Made by a program: the position numbers and the translations under genes | NCBI GenBank assembly: GCA_021836125.1 | Contig: JAKBJF010000007.1 | Span: 1-36,119 of the forward strand | Length of the DNA: 36,119 bases | Source: Nanobdellota archaeon | GTDB lineage: Archaea; Nanobdellota; Nanobdellia; Parvarchaeales; Parvarchaeaceae | Reading direction: 5' to 3' | Notes under the pieces: model-generated | What the model was told of the DNA's origin: nothing | The model's database searches: none | The model's input: only the letters and a program-made list of their open reading frames with translations | Shown here: one piece after another, positions 8,303 through 15,530 of the stretch | Layout: every line of letters starts with the position of its first letter | Numbering within the stretch: position 1 is the first letter of the stretch

Positions 8303-8312
8303 CTATATAAAG
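8303..8312 (-). promoter_or_regulatory. TATA box of the orf161-cdc48-scpA-scpB operon
   Basis: On the minus strand this reads CTTTATATAG, 28-37 bases before the orf161 ATG at 8275. The predicted transcript start is near 8282, giving a very short leader. It is the only good TATA-like element before the four minus-strand genes. Confidence 0.6.
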
Positions 8313-8406
8313 TTTACTATAAACCAAAATATGTAAAATTTACAACCTTAAAAACCGCCTGAAAATTCATTTAAAACTAAAACAAGGACTACCTTAAAGA
8401 AGTAAA

Positions 8407-8450
8407 GTATTTATATAATACTGTATCATAAAATTCAAGGTGAGAACCTT
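8407..8450 (+). promoter_or_regulatory. TATA box followed by a short hairpin at the predicted mRNA 5' end
   Basis: A TATA-like TTTATATA at 8410-8417 predicts transcription from about 8438. The sequence starting at 8437 is a perfect 5-bp stem closed by a GNRA tetraloop: AAGGT-GAGA-ACCTT (8437-8450). The mRNA would therefore begin with, or just inside, a hairpin, leaving about 22 bases to the ATG at 8473. Such a 5' hairpin may affect stability or translation (inference). Confidence 0.45.
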
Positions 8451-8472
8451 TGTTTTGGTTCGGTAACTGGAC

Positions 8473-9042
8473 ATGCAAGAAACAAATATGAACGATATAG
8501 ACAACGTCAGGACAGATATCGATAGATACAAAAACATAAAGATATCTCGTTTAAACCCTGAAGACTGGTTATCTCTTAAAGCCCAGCTTATTTCCTTGGA
8601 AAAGAGGTGTTTTCATCCAGATATACAGGAAACAGAGAGAAGCAAAAGAAAATTGCTAACTCTTGAAGACACGATTGCATTCGTTGCAGAAAAGAACGGC
8701 AAAGTCCTTGGTGAATCTTACGGGCTACCAATACAGAAATATAAGGGCATTCCGGATAGCGATCGTATAACCAAAGATTATGCTCGCAGGGGCATAAAGG
8801 CATTTTATCACGTTTCACTAGCAGTTCTTCCCGAATACCGCGAGCATGGCATAGGAAGTGCGCTGATAGGCGCGCTTTTTGCCGAAGCCAAGCGGCAAGG
8901 ATATGATGTAATATTAGCTCACGCAAAGGAAGGCGCATCACTGGAATTACATAATCGTCGCGGGGCAAAAGTGATAAAATCCTTCGACAACTGGTTTGGA
9001 ACTGGAAATAAATACTGGCTATGTGAAGTATACATTCACTAA
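8473..9042 (+). CDS. GNAT-family N-acetyltransferase
   Basis: The 189-residue protein shows the GNAT core: TIAFVAEKNGKVLGESYG (strands 2-3), FYHVSLAVLPEYREHGIGSALIGAL (strand 4 and the R-x-x-G-x-G acetyl-CoA pyrophosphate loop), and ELHNRRGAKVIKSFDNW (the asparagine-rich helix and final strand). Such enzymes acetylate an amine on a protein N-terminus, antibiotic or small metabolite; the acceptor here cannot be predicted. The first 35 residues are a charged extension. An ATG at 8488 is an in-frame alternative start that would remove five residues. The gene has its own promoter with a leader hairpin. Confidence 0.85.
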   Translation: MQETNMNDIDNVRTDIDRYKNIKISRLNPEDWLSLKAQLISLEKRCFHPDIQETERSKRKLLTLEDTIAFVAEKNGKVLGESYGLPIQKYKGIPDSDRITKDYARRGIKAFYHVSLAVLPEYREHGIGSALIGALFAEAKRQGYDVILAHAKEGASLELHNRRGAKVIKSFDNWFGTGNKYWLCEVYIH

Positions 9043-9086
9043 ATCAAAATCATGGATATGGCTATGAAGACACAAAAGTACGAAAT

Positions 9087-9092
9087 AGGAGG
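9087..9092 (+). promoter_or_regulatory. Strong Shine-Dalgarno sequence
   Basis: AGGAGG lies nine bases before the ATG at 9102. Many genes in this window look leaderless, so a full Shine-Dalgarno implies this gene is translated from a longer message, probably co-transcribed with the upstream GNAT gene. Confidence 0.7.
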
Positions 9093-9101
9093 TTAGATAT
9101 A

Positions 9102-9827
9102 ATGTCAAAAACAAATACGGAACTGATAGACATCTTAAAAGAAGACGTGCACGATGCATTGTCAGATTCTTTTTTAGAATCCTTAGGCATGGAAGACGGC
9201 TTCAAAAAAATGCATACTCTGTTGCATAAAAATTTCGAGCAGAAAGTGCTTTCTAGAAAAGAGTACAAGGAGCTGGACAATAATTATTTGGAAGATATAG
9301 TCATCCCGTATTTGTGCTCAAAATACTTTGATGGTTCTTCAATAAGAGCATCCTATCAGGGTTACCCTTTCATGCCTATGAGACTTTCCTCATTTGAGGG
9401 AAGAAGCCTAGATTACATAAGAGGAACTATAGTAAGCTCTCTAATAAACAATTCCGCAGAGAACTATTTCGAGATAAGACACGCAAAAAAACTCGCGCTA
9501 TTGGGGTATAAGCTGAAAAAGGATAAAACGCTCGTCGTTTACGGCAAGCACGGCCCTGGTTTGGGCTTTAGTAACCAAGGCGGAAAGATATTCGAGACAC
9601 CGTCCGAGATACTTGATGTAAATATCCGAGATGCAACTTACGGCCTGTCCGCCGCAATGGCATCGTCTTATTGGTCGTTTAATCAGGGGACTTCGTTAGA
9701 AGGGCTCATTGTCATGGGCAGCCTGATATTTGGACTTGCGTCATTTTTAGCTTCTGATATAAGATATTTCTTTTTGGAAAGGAAGATATCTGCCTTGGAA
9801 AAAGATATGGATAAAGAGAGACAGTAA
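9102..9827 (+). CDS. Unknown protein with a C-terminal membrane segment
   Basis: The 241-residue protein is mostly soluble, with charged helices up to about residue 95 and a mixed region to 195 (LVVYGKHGPGLGFSNQGGKI is glycine-rich). One membrane span follows (LIVMGSLIFGLASFLA), then a charged tail (LERKISALEKDMDKERQ). I recognise no family. The arrangement suggests a cytoplasmic domain anchored near its C-terminus. An AGGAGG at 9087-9092 fixes the start. A hairpin with a short T-run follows 42 bases after the stop. It probably shares a transcript with the preceding acetyltransferase gene. Confidence 0.75.
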   Translation: MSKTNTELIDILKEDVHDALSDSFLESLGMEDGFKKMHTLLHKNFEQKVLSRKEYKELDNNYLEDIVIPYLCSKYFDGSSIRASYQGYPFMPMRLSSFEGRSLDYIRGTIVSSLINNSAENYFEIRHAKKLALLGYKLKKDKTLVVYGKHGPGLGFSNQGGKIFETPSEILDVNIRDATYGLSAAMASSYWSFNQGTSLEGLIVMGSLIFGLASFLASDIRYFFLERKISALEKDMDKERQ

Positions 9828-9868
9828 AAGCGACAGATTGTCGATGGACGATTAAAAAGGTCAAAAAC

Positions 9869-9887
9869 AAGCGAATTTTTCGCTTTT
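9869..9887 (+). terminator. Hairpin plus T-run, probable terminator
   Basis: AAGCGAA (9869-9875) pairs perfectly with TTCGCTT (9879-9885) across a three-base loop, and TT follows, ending in a run of four T. It sits between the gene ending at 9827 and the promoter of the next gene, where a terminator is expected. Archaeal termination often needs only a T-run, so the hairpin's role is inferred. Confidence 0.45.
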
Positions 9888-9893
9888 ATGATT

Positions 9894-9905
9894 AATTTAT
9901 ATTTT
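9894..9905 (+). promoter_or_regulatory. TATA box for the membrane-protein pair
   Basis: AATTTATATTTT is centred about 28 bases before the ATG at 9928, so the transcript would start at or next to the start codon (leaderless). Confidence 0.55.
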
Positions 9906-9927
9906 ATGGATTGTAGTTAATCTGTAT

Positions 9928-10293
9928 ATGCTGTCTGCTTATGATACGTTTTTGCTCGTATCAAATTTATATCTCGCAGCGGCTGGTATTTTCAGCACCG
10001 TGTTCGCTTCATTGATATGCCTGACGATAGTCAAGCACATAGAGGATAGAGCACCGGCGGCGTCCTTTTTCCTAAGGCTTAACAGCACGATTTCCGAACT
10101 CGAGGAGTTAATGGCCTTTGGATTCGTATTTTTTATAATATTCCTCCTTTTTGTATTTTATTCTTTTATGGGCAGTCCGGACGAGCTTTTCATCATAATA
10201 CAGTCGCTCGGCATGCTGGACATAAGCGTGATAGCACATGTTGTATACAAGTGGTATAAATACAACTTCAAGAGGTTTTTATGGTCCAACTGA
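9928..10293 (+). CDS. Unknown three-span membrane protein
   Basis: The 121-residue protein has three hydrophobic segments: SNLYLAAAGIFSTVFASLIC, FGFVFFIIFLLFVFYSF and a weaker IIIQSLGMLDISVIAHVVY. A charged loop (KHIEDRAP...STISELEEL) lies between the first two. It ends in a basic aromatic tail (WYKYNFKRFLWSN). No family is recognised. It overlaps the next gene by 13 bases. Both proteins share size, span number and layout, so they may form a hetero-oligomeric membrane complex (inference). Confidence 0.7.
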   Translation: MLSAYDTFLLVSNLYLAAAGIFSTVFASLICLTIVKHIEDRAPAASFFLRLNSTISELEELMAFGFVFFIIFLLFVFYSFMGSPDELFIIIQSLGMLDISVIAHVVYKWYKYNFKRFLWSN

Positions 10294-10757
10294 TTCTTAG
10301 CTTCGACACGATTTACCCCATAGCTTCGGTACTGTTCTCTTTCATGACCTTGATCTCAGTAATCATATTATGGAAACGAATGAAGTCAAACGCTTTAGTT
10401 CTCGCCGCCAGATTATACACCAGCCGTGTTAAGTATTTCTCATTTTTTGTACTTTTCATTGCGGCGCTCTCATTCATGATAGGATATGTTTTCTTTGCCG
10501 CGGGTTATGTCGAATACCTGTTCTTCGGGTTGTCAAGTTCAAACATAAACTTTCTCGATGATTTCAATTCATATACAGACCTAATAGCCTTTGGTTCGAT
10601 TGCGGTATTCTTCTTCATATTATCCTACAAAAGGAGCGGTAAAATAAAACTAGAGAAGGAAGTAACGCCGCCTCCGAATATCCGTAAATATTCGACAAAA
10701 GCAGAAATAGGAGCAGAGGAAAAAAGGAACTACGCAGACGACGAACAGCAAAAATAA
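10281..10757 (+). CDS. Unknown three-span membrane protein, partner of the preceding gene
   Basis: The 158-residue protein has three membrane spans (about residues 10-28, 53-76 and 102-116) and a 40-residue charged cytoplasmic tail (KLEKEVTPPPNIRKYSTKAE...). Its ATG lies inside the end of the upstream gene, so the two are translationally coupled. The layout mirrors the upstream protein, with a basic loop after span one (LWKRMKSNALVLAARLYTSR). No family is recognised. Confidence 0.7.
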   Translation: MVQLILSFDTIYPIASVLFSFMTLISVIILWKRMKSNALVLAARLYTSRVKYFSFFVLFIAALSFMIGYVFFAAGYVEYLFFGLSSSNINFLDDFNSYTDLIAFGSIAVFFFILSYKRSGKIKLEKEVTPPPNIRKYSTKAEIGAEEKRNYADDEQQK

Positions 10758-10781
10758 ATATCGCCGTATACCCCAAGAATT

Positions 10782-11144
10782 ATGCATAATCGCAGAGACA
10801 AGGAAAGGACAATTTACTACCATGGGTACTTGGGTTTCGGATGGATACCCTTGGTCATCTTTTGGACAATAGTCGCGCTGTCTTTCGGATTTTTAAGTTA
10901 TAGTTCCGGGTCTTCCGTTTATGTATTCAGCGTCATACCGGGCATATTTGGAATTTTATTCTTCTTATTCATGCTATTCTTTTTTTTCAGAGTGTTCTTT
11001 GGAAGTTCGCACCATCTTCATCGGCATTACTGGTACGGTTATAGTGACATCCCTGAAGAGATACTTAGACGAAGGTATGCAAGGGGAGAGATAAACTACA
11101 AACAGTTCAGAAAAATGCTTAATGACATCAGAAGGGGACGATAG
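10782..11144 (+). CDS. Membrane protein with a C-terminal SHOCT motif
   Basis: Two adjacent hydrophobic segments (GWIPLVIFWTIVALSFGFLS and VIPGIFGILFFLFMLFFFF) are followed by a His-rich linker (SSHHLHRHYWYGY) and the end IPEEILRRRYARGEINYKQF. This last piece matches the SHOCT pattern (short C-terminal helix pair, EILkeRYArGEIsxeEFexm), found at the end of many small membrane proteins of uncertain role, possibly for oligomerisation. A TATA-like AAATAAATAT at 10752-10761, overlapping the previous stop codon, lies 25 bases before the ATG. The gene may therefore be transcribed separately and leaderless. Confidence 0.8.
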   Translation: MHNRRDKERTIYYHGYLGFGWIPLVIFWTIVALSFGFLSYSSGSSVYVFSVIPGIFGILFFLFMLFFFFRVFFGSSHHLHRHYWYGYSDIPEEILRRRYARGEINYKQFRKMLNDIRRGR

Positions 11145-11207
11145 AGACCCGCTTAACGTCGCACCAGAACCAGTTATGCATCAAGAAGCCACATCGTGAA
11201 TCTTATG

Positions 11208-11215
11208 CTTATATA
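11208..11215 (+). promoter_or_regulatory. TATA box of pepF
   Basis: CTTATATA lies 27-34 bases before the ATG at 11242, placing the transcript start a few bases upstream of the start codon. Confidence 0.5.
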
Positions 11216-11241
11216 GGTGTTGTTTTCATATAGTAGATAAC

Positions 11242-13038
11242 ATGGTTTTCAAGCAGAAAAGATGGGATTTGACAGACGTGCTAGCATACCGGGAAGGTAA
11301 ACAGTTTGACGATTTTTTGTCGGGGATAGAGAAAGACGTGAAAGAATTTGAAGGGCTCAGACCAACGCTTGGTTCTATGGACAGGGCCGGTCTGGAAACC
11401 GCCATAGCCTTAAAGGAAAAAATAACGGAAAAGTTGTTTAGACTCGGCGCATACGGGGGGCTTTGTTTTGCTGCCGATACCCAATCTGAAAAAATAAACG
11501 CATTTCGGAAAAAAACCGAGGAAATTGTCACAGTCGCAAACAACAGGCTCCGATTCTTTGAACTTTGGCTCGGCAGCCTGGATGAACACAGGGCGAAAGA
11601 TATAATGCCGACTAAAAACGATTACAAAGCTTACGTAGATAACATAAGAAATCTTAGCAAGTATGATTTAAACGAGAAGGCAGAAGAAGCCATATCTATA
11701 AAAGACCTTTCAGGAAGCAGCGCATGGAAAAGCCTTTATGATACTACGACCAGCGCCTTTAATTTCATTGTCAGAGACGGAAGAAAAGCCGTTAAAGACA
11801 AGAAAGGAAAAACCAAACTATTCCTTAACGAAGAGCTGAATCTACTGATAACCGGTCGGGAAATTAAAATGGGCAGTTTGGCGTACAAGGCGCGTTTTAA
11901 CAAATATGCGGCAAATGGACGGCTCCTTTTTGATATATATTCGAACATAGTAAAGGATTACGACGATGAGGCTTCGCTCAGGGGCTTCTCGACACCGATA
12001 TCCAGGATGAACGTCGAGAACGGCATAGAAGATGAAGCGGTAGAGGCGCTATTGTCTGCATGCAGGAAAAACAACGGGATCTTCCAGAGGTTTTTCGGAG
12101 TAAAAGCACGTCTTTTGGGAGTGGATAAACTTTCTAGGTCCAACCTGTATACTGCTATCGATACCGTCGATAAAAAAATGGAATATTCAGACGCAGTCGA
12201 GCAGGTTCTCGATACGTTCAGGGCTTTTGATTCGAGATTCAGCGATTTAGCAAGACTGGTCTTTGAAAAGGATCACGTCGACTCGGAGACAAGGCCTGGC
12301 AAGAGAGGCGGGGCTTTTTGTGAACCTTGGTCCGCAAAGGGAGTGCCTTACATCCTGTTGAATTACACCGGAAACATAGAGAGTGTTTCCACAATAGCGC
12401 ACGAATCCGGTCATGCGATACATTCGCTTTTAGCCTCGTCCCATCCTATTTTGGCAGGAGACGGCATGCCGCACAATTCAGGACTGCCCCTAGCAGAAAC
12501 AGCATCTATATTCGCAGAGATGATTTTGAACGACCGGCTTATGGCGACCACAGAAGATCCAAAGATAAAGCGGACCATACTTATCAGGGAAATAGAGAAA
12601 GCATACGCAGCCATAACGCGTCAGGCCTACTTCGTAATATTCGAAAAACAGGCCCATGAAGCCATAAAGAAAGGGGCGAGCACGGATGAGATCTGCGATA
12701 TGTATTACAAGAGCCTAAAGGAACAATTCGGAGAGTCCGTCTCTATACCCGAGGAATTTAAATGGGAATGGTCTTATATCCCACACATATTCCACACGCC
12801 TTTCTACTGCTATGCCTATTCTTTTGGCAGCCTTTTGACTTATGCGATGTACGATAGATACGGGAAGAACCCAGAGGCGACAAGAGACGAGATGGTAAAG
12901 CTGCTTTCGTACGGCGGTTCCAGAAAACCAAGCGAAATACTGAAAGAGATAGGGATAGACATAAAATCCGAAGCATTTTGGCAGTCTGGATTTGACGTTC
13001 TTAAAGAACGAGTTGCTGAACTTGAGAAGTTAATCTAA
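11242..13038 (+). CDS. pepF: Oligoendopeptidase F (M3B metallopeptidase)
   Basis: The 598-residue protein has the M3 zinc site TIAHESGHAIHSLL (HExxH with the two His and catalytic Glu) and the third zinc ligand in LPLAETASIFAEM about 26 residues later. The C-terminal block YIPHIFHTPFYCYAYSFGSL is the PepF substrate-binding and transition-state Tyr/His region. The N-terminal 200 residues form the usual helical part. Length is typical of PepF. The enzyme cleaves short peptides in the cytosol, finishing degradation of proteasome products or imported peptides. It has no signal peptide. The gene appears monocistronic with its own TATA box. Confidence 0.93.
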   Translation: MVFKQKRWDLTDVLAYREGKQFDDFLSGIEKDVKEFEGLRPTLGSMDRAGLETAIALKEKITEKLFRLGAYGGLCFAADTQSEKINAFRKKTEEIVTVANNRLRFFELWLGSLDEHRAKDIMPTKNDYKAYVDNIRNLSKYDLNEKAEEAISIKDLSGSSAWKSLYDTTTSAFNFIVRDGRKAVKDKKGKTKLFLNEELNLLITGREIKMGSLAYKARFNKYAANGRLLFDIYSNIVKDYDDEASLRGFSTPISRMNVENGIEDEAVEALLSACRKNNGIFQRFFGVKARLLGVDKLSRSNLYTAIDTVDKKMEYSDAVEQVLDTFRAFDSRFSDLARLVFEKDHVDSETRPGKRGGAFCEPWSAKGVPYILLNYTGNIESVSTIAHESGHAIHSLLASSHPILAGDGMPHNSGLPLAETASIFAEMILNDRLMATTEDPKIKRTILIREIEKAYAAITRQAYFVIFEKQAHEAIKKGASTDEICDMYYKSLKEQFGESVSIPEEFKWEWSYIPHIFHTPFYCYAYSFGSLLTYAMYDRYGKNPEATRDEMVKLLSYGGSRKPSEILKEIGIDIKSEAFWQSGFDVLKERVAELEKLI

Positions 13039-13077
13039 TAACAGAAATACGCAAAGCACAGACTCATCAGCATCGCA

Positions 13078-13093
13078 TTCTGCATATGCAGAA
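13078..13093. repeat. 16-bp perfect palindrome in an intergenic region
   Basis: TTCTGCATATGCAGAA is an exact palindrome, 40 bases after the pepF stop and about 27 bases upstream of the TATA-like sequence of the next gene. Size, symmetry and position fit a dimeric regulator's operator. It is less suited to be a terminator because no unpaired loop or T-run is present. Confidence 0.4.
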
Positions 13094-13118
13094 GGTCATA
13101 AAGAAACTGGAAAAGATT

Positions 13119-13131
13119 AAGAATTATAATA
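13119..13131 (+). promoter_or_regulatory. TATA box of the second acetyltransferase gene
   Basis: GAATTATAATACG is centred about 25 bases before the ATG at 13150, as for a leaderless gene. Confidence 0.5.
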
Positions 13132-13149
13132 CGCAATATCATACCATAG

Positions 13150-13650
13150 ATGGATTTGGAGTCGATAAGCATAAAGAAACTTCCGCCAAGCAGATGGAAA
13201 GAATTTAGGGCTCTGCGTCTGGAAGCGTTAAAAAGCGAACCCACTGCATTCGGCAGCTCTTACGCAGAAGAAAAAAATCTCACAGAGAAAGAATGGAAAA
13301 GAAGAATAAAAACCGCATTATTCGCACTTGCAAACGGTAAACCCATAGGAATAATCGAATATGAATTCCATAAGAAGATTAAGGTCCAGCACATCGCGAC
13401 GTTACACAGCGTTTACTTAAACAATGCGTACAGATCTAAAGGCATCGGCATAAAGCTGTTAAAAGGGACCATATCGGTCATCAAGAAGAACAGGAAGATA
13501 CTAAGAGTGGATCTTTCAGTCAACGCAAAGCGGTTACCTGCGATTAAGCTATACGAAAGAAATGGTTTTAAGGTAGTAGGTTGCGAAAGAAAAGTATTGA
13601 AGGTAGACGGCAAATTTTACGATTTTCTTTTAATGGAAAAGTTCTTTTAA
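13150..13650 (+). CDS. GNAT-family N-acetyltransferase
   Basis: The 166-residue protein is a complete GNAT domain. It begins with KLPPSRWKEFRALRLEALKSEPTAFGSS, common in small-molecule acetyltransferases, then LFALANGKPIGIIEYEF (strands 2-3), TLHSVYLNNAYRSKGIGIKLL (strand 4 and acetyl-CoA loop), and RLPAIKLYERNGFKVVGCE (final helix and strand). The AIKLYERNGF block is diagnostic. The substrate is unknown. It is not closely similar to the acetyltransferase at 8473-9042. A 16-bp palindrome upstream may control it. Confidence 0.88.
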   Translation: MDLESISIKKLPPSRWKEFRALRLEALKSEPTAFGSSYAEEKNLTEKEWKRRIKTALFALANGKPIGIIEYEFHKKIKVQHIATLHSVYLNNAYRSKGIGIKLLKGTISVIKKNRKILRVDLSVNAKRLPAIKLYERNGFKVVGCERKVLKVDGKFYDFLLMEKFF

Positions 13651-13766
13651 ATTGTCTTTATTGAGATACATTTATAATTATGATCAATACATGGGCGTTA
13701 TGATATTCTCCTTCTAGGCAAGTTTATCTTTGGCTAATATATACGTGCAATATTTGCCACTACAGG

Positions 13767-13840
13767 GTAATATTAATCTAAGATACTTTCATAGTTAGTT
13801 GTGCAAGAGCACAACACCAAAGGACGGTGCAGAGGTGATT
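13767..13840 (+). promoter_or_regulatory. Promoter, leader hairpin and ribosome-binding site
   Basis: A TATA-like TAATATTAAT (13767-13778 region) predicts transcription from about 13797. The leader then opens with a perfect 7-bp hairpin, GTTGTGC-AAGA-GCACAAC (13798-13815), followed by a weaker CACC/GGTG pairing (13815-13829) and an AGGTGAT Shine-Dalgarno just before the ATG at 13842. As at 8437-8450, the message is predicted to start with a hairpin. Confidence 0.45.
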
Positions 13841-13841
13841 T

Positions 13842-14360
13842 ATGGAAGAAAAAACAAGTCTCGACGAAATTGTAGACAGAGAGAGCAAATTAAGTGAGAT
13901 AGCCGATTTTTGGTTGAATGTATTAGAAGGTCTGGGCGGGATTCCAATAGAGTCAGAGTATGTATCCGACGGGGATCGCTATGTGAATCTTGGTTCCCAT
14001 CCAGCGGATCATGGGTCTATAAACGACCTTAACGGCTTTTCCGTGCAGTATAACCTGAATTATTCTCGTGCGACCTTGAGAATCTCTTACCAAAAACAGG
14101 AAGTTTTAACCCTTTCCTTCCTTTGCAATCATCAACAATATCGTACTACATATGGAAGTTTTACGGTGTCCAAATATGACAAGAGCGGCGTATGGGAAGG
14201 CAAGCTTGATAAGATGCTCCCGAGAAGGGAATTGATAATAAAAGAGCAACTCGATAGGCGGCATCAGCGGGAACGCGATGCTACAGACAAACTGGCGGAA
14301 GCGACAAAAGAGAAAGAGTTAAAAGAAAGGACATTGGCTTTGGGAGCGTACCTTAAGTAG
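13842..14360 (+). CDS. Unknown protein, relative of the 16681-17211 gene product
   Basis: I recognise no named family. The 172-residue protein has a helical N-terminus (LSEIADFWLNVLEGLGG), a central beta-rich part (NGFSVQYNLNY..., ATLRISYQKQEVLTLSFLC) and a strongly charged coiled-coil-like C-terminus rich in Arg/Lys/Glu. The same plan and several matching positions occur in the protein encoded at 16681-17211: [DN]FW near the N-terminus, GFS, L-x-x-x-Y-x-[KQ]-x-x-[VL]-L, and W...L...L..R. The two are probably distant paralogues that flank the ABC transporter. The start is supported by an AGGTGAT sequence next to the ATG. No signal peptide or membrane span is visible. Confidence 0.7.
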   Translation: MEEKTSLDEIVDRESKLSEIADFWLNVLEGLGGIPIESEYVSDGDRYVNLGSHPADHGSINDLNGFSVQYNLNYSRATLRISYQKQEVLTLSFLCNHQQYRTTYGSFTVSKYDKSGVWEGKLDKMLPRRELIIKEQLDRRHQRERDATDKLAEATKEKELKERTLALGAYLK

Positions 14361-14415
14361 GAGCCCCAAACTTTTTTTATGATTCGAAGGCGACTTCATT
14401 TAATGCGCGATCCAT

Positions 14416-14437
14416 GCTTGGGGGCAAATCCTCAAGC
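14416..14437 (+). repeat. Intergenic stem-loop of unknown role
   Basis: GCTTGGGG (14416-14423) pairs with CCTCAAGC (14430-14437) in eight base pairs including one G-T, around a six-base loop. It lies 56 bases after the previous stop codon, downstream of a T-run at about 14371-14377 that could itself be the terminator. No T-run follows it, so it may be an RNA structure or chance. Confidence 0.3.
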
Positions 14438-14563
14438 GTGATTGCAAATTCGATGTTCAGATTTAAGAATTTTAGGTCTACTTTTTCACAAAATTGTAAA
14501 ACGAATGCGATTTAGTCTTTTTTATTAAATCGACCGTGTATAAGATAACGATTAATACAGAAT

Positions 14564-15529
14564 ATGTTTAGCTATAGTGTGATGACACCTTCGTTACAAG
14601 CTATCAATCTGACAAAAAGATACGGTCAATTTGTAGCCGTCTCAAAGTTAAATCTAAAGATCGAGGGGGCAAAATGCGTCGGGTTTCTAGGGCCAAACGG
14701 CGCAGGAAAGACAACAACCCTTAAACTTTTTACGGACATGATACGACCGACAGACGGTCACGCGCTTATAAACGGCGTAGACGTGCATGAAGAAAAGCGA
14801 AGGGCACTATCGTCCGTAGGAACGCTGATTGAGACGCCGGAAATATATCCTTCTTTGACCGAGAGAGAAGCCCTGCTTATGGTAGCAGAGCTCAAGGGGG
14901 TCCCGCGTAAGTTTTTGGAAAAAAGCGTAAGAGAAGTAGCTGATAAGGTAAGAATGAAAGAGTGGCTTGATCAGAAAGTCGGCAGGATGTCAAAGGGAAT
15001 GAAGCAGAGAATAAATATAGCAGCAGCTCTTTTGGGAGACCCGGATATAATCCTCCTGGATGAGCCAACTTCAGGACTTGATCCCCGCGGGATGAACGAA
15101 GTGAGAGAAATAATAAAGGACCTGAAGAAGGAGAGAAGACTGATATTCATGAGTTCCCATCTTCTAAGTGAAGTGTCCGAGATATGCGATGAGGTCGCCC
15201 TCATAAATCACGGTAAATTGATGGCATATGGGCCAATAGATGAGGTGACATCAAAATTCTCGGATAGTGGTGCGGCAATAATCGAGGTATCTGTGCTGAA
15301 GCCGCTGCAGGCTAATGTTATAAAAAAGATAAAAAAACTTCCAGGAGTAAAGAGCACAGAGGTTCTAGATACAAAAAGATTCAATCTGAGAGTCTCGGGT
15401 GACGTCGCTAAGACACAGCAGAAGCTGCTGGAAAGCCTTGTCAAACTGAAGATAGGAGTCATAAGCTTCAAGCCATCAACGTCGGCATTGGAAGAGACTT
15501 ACCTGAGCGTCTTTAAGGAGACGGCATAG
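14564..15529 (+). CDS. ABC-2 type transporter ATP-binding subunit
   Basis: The 321-residue protein has all ABC motifs: Walker A GPNGAGKTT, Q-loop region (VGTLIETPEIYPSLT), signature MSKGMKQR (the S of LSGGQ kept, second G changed), Walker B IILLDEPTSGLDP and switch His in MSSHLLSEV. Residues about 235-321 form a C-terminal extension common in exporter ATPases of the multidrug/lipid type. It energises the membrane subunit encoded one base downstream (stop ends 15529, next ATG at 15531). Substrate unknown. An in-frame ATG at 14582 would shorten it by six residues and is equally possible. Confidence 0.93.
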   Translation: MFSYSVMTPSLQAINLTKRYGQFVAVSKLNLKIEGAKCVGFLGPNGAGKTTTLKLFTDMIRPTDGHALINGVDVHEEKRRALSSVGTLIETPEIYPSLTEREALLMVAELKGVPRKFLEKSVREVADKVRMKEWLDQKVGRMSKGMKQRINIAAALLGDPDIILLDEPTSGLDPRGMNEVREIIKDLKKERRLIFMSSHLLSEVSEICDEVALINHGKLMAYGPIDEVTSKFSDSGAAIIEVSVLKPLQANVIKKIKKLPGVKSTEVLDTKRFNLRVSGDVAKTQQKLLESLVKLKIGVISFKPSTSALEETYLSVFKETA

Positions 15530-15530
15530 A

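Noticed and set aside
14361-14563. Possible riboswitch or small RNA before the ABC transporter
   Set aside because: Only one ordinary stem-loop is present and no known aptamer pattern is recognisable.
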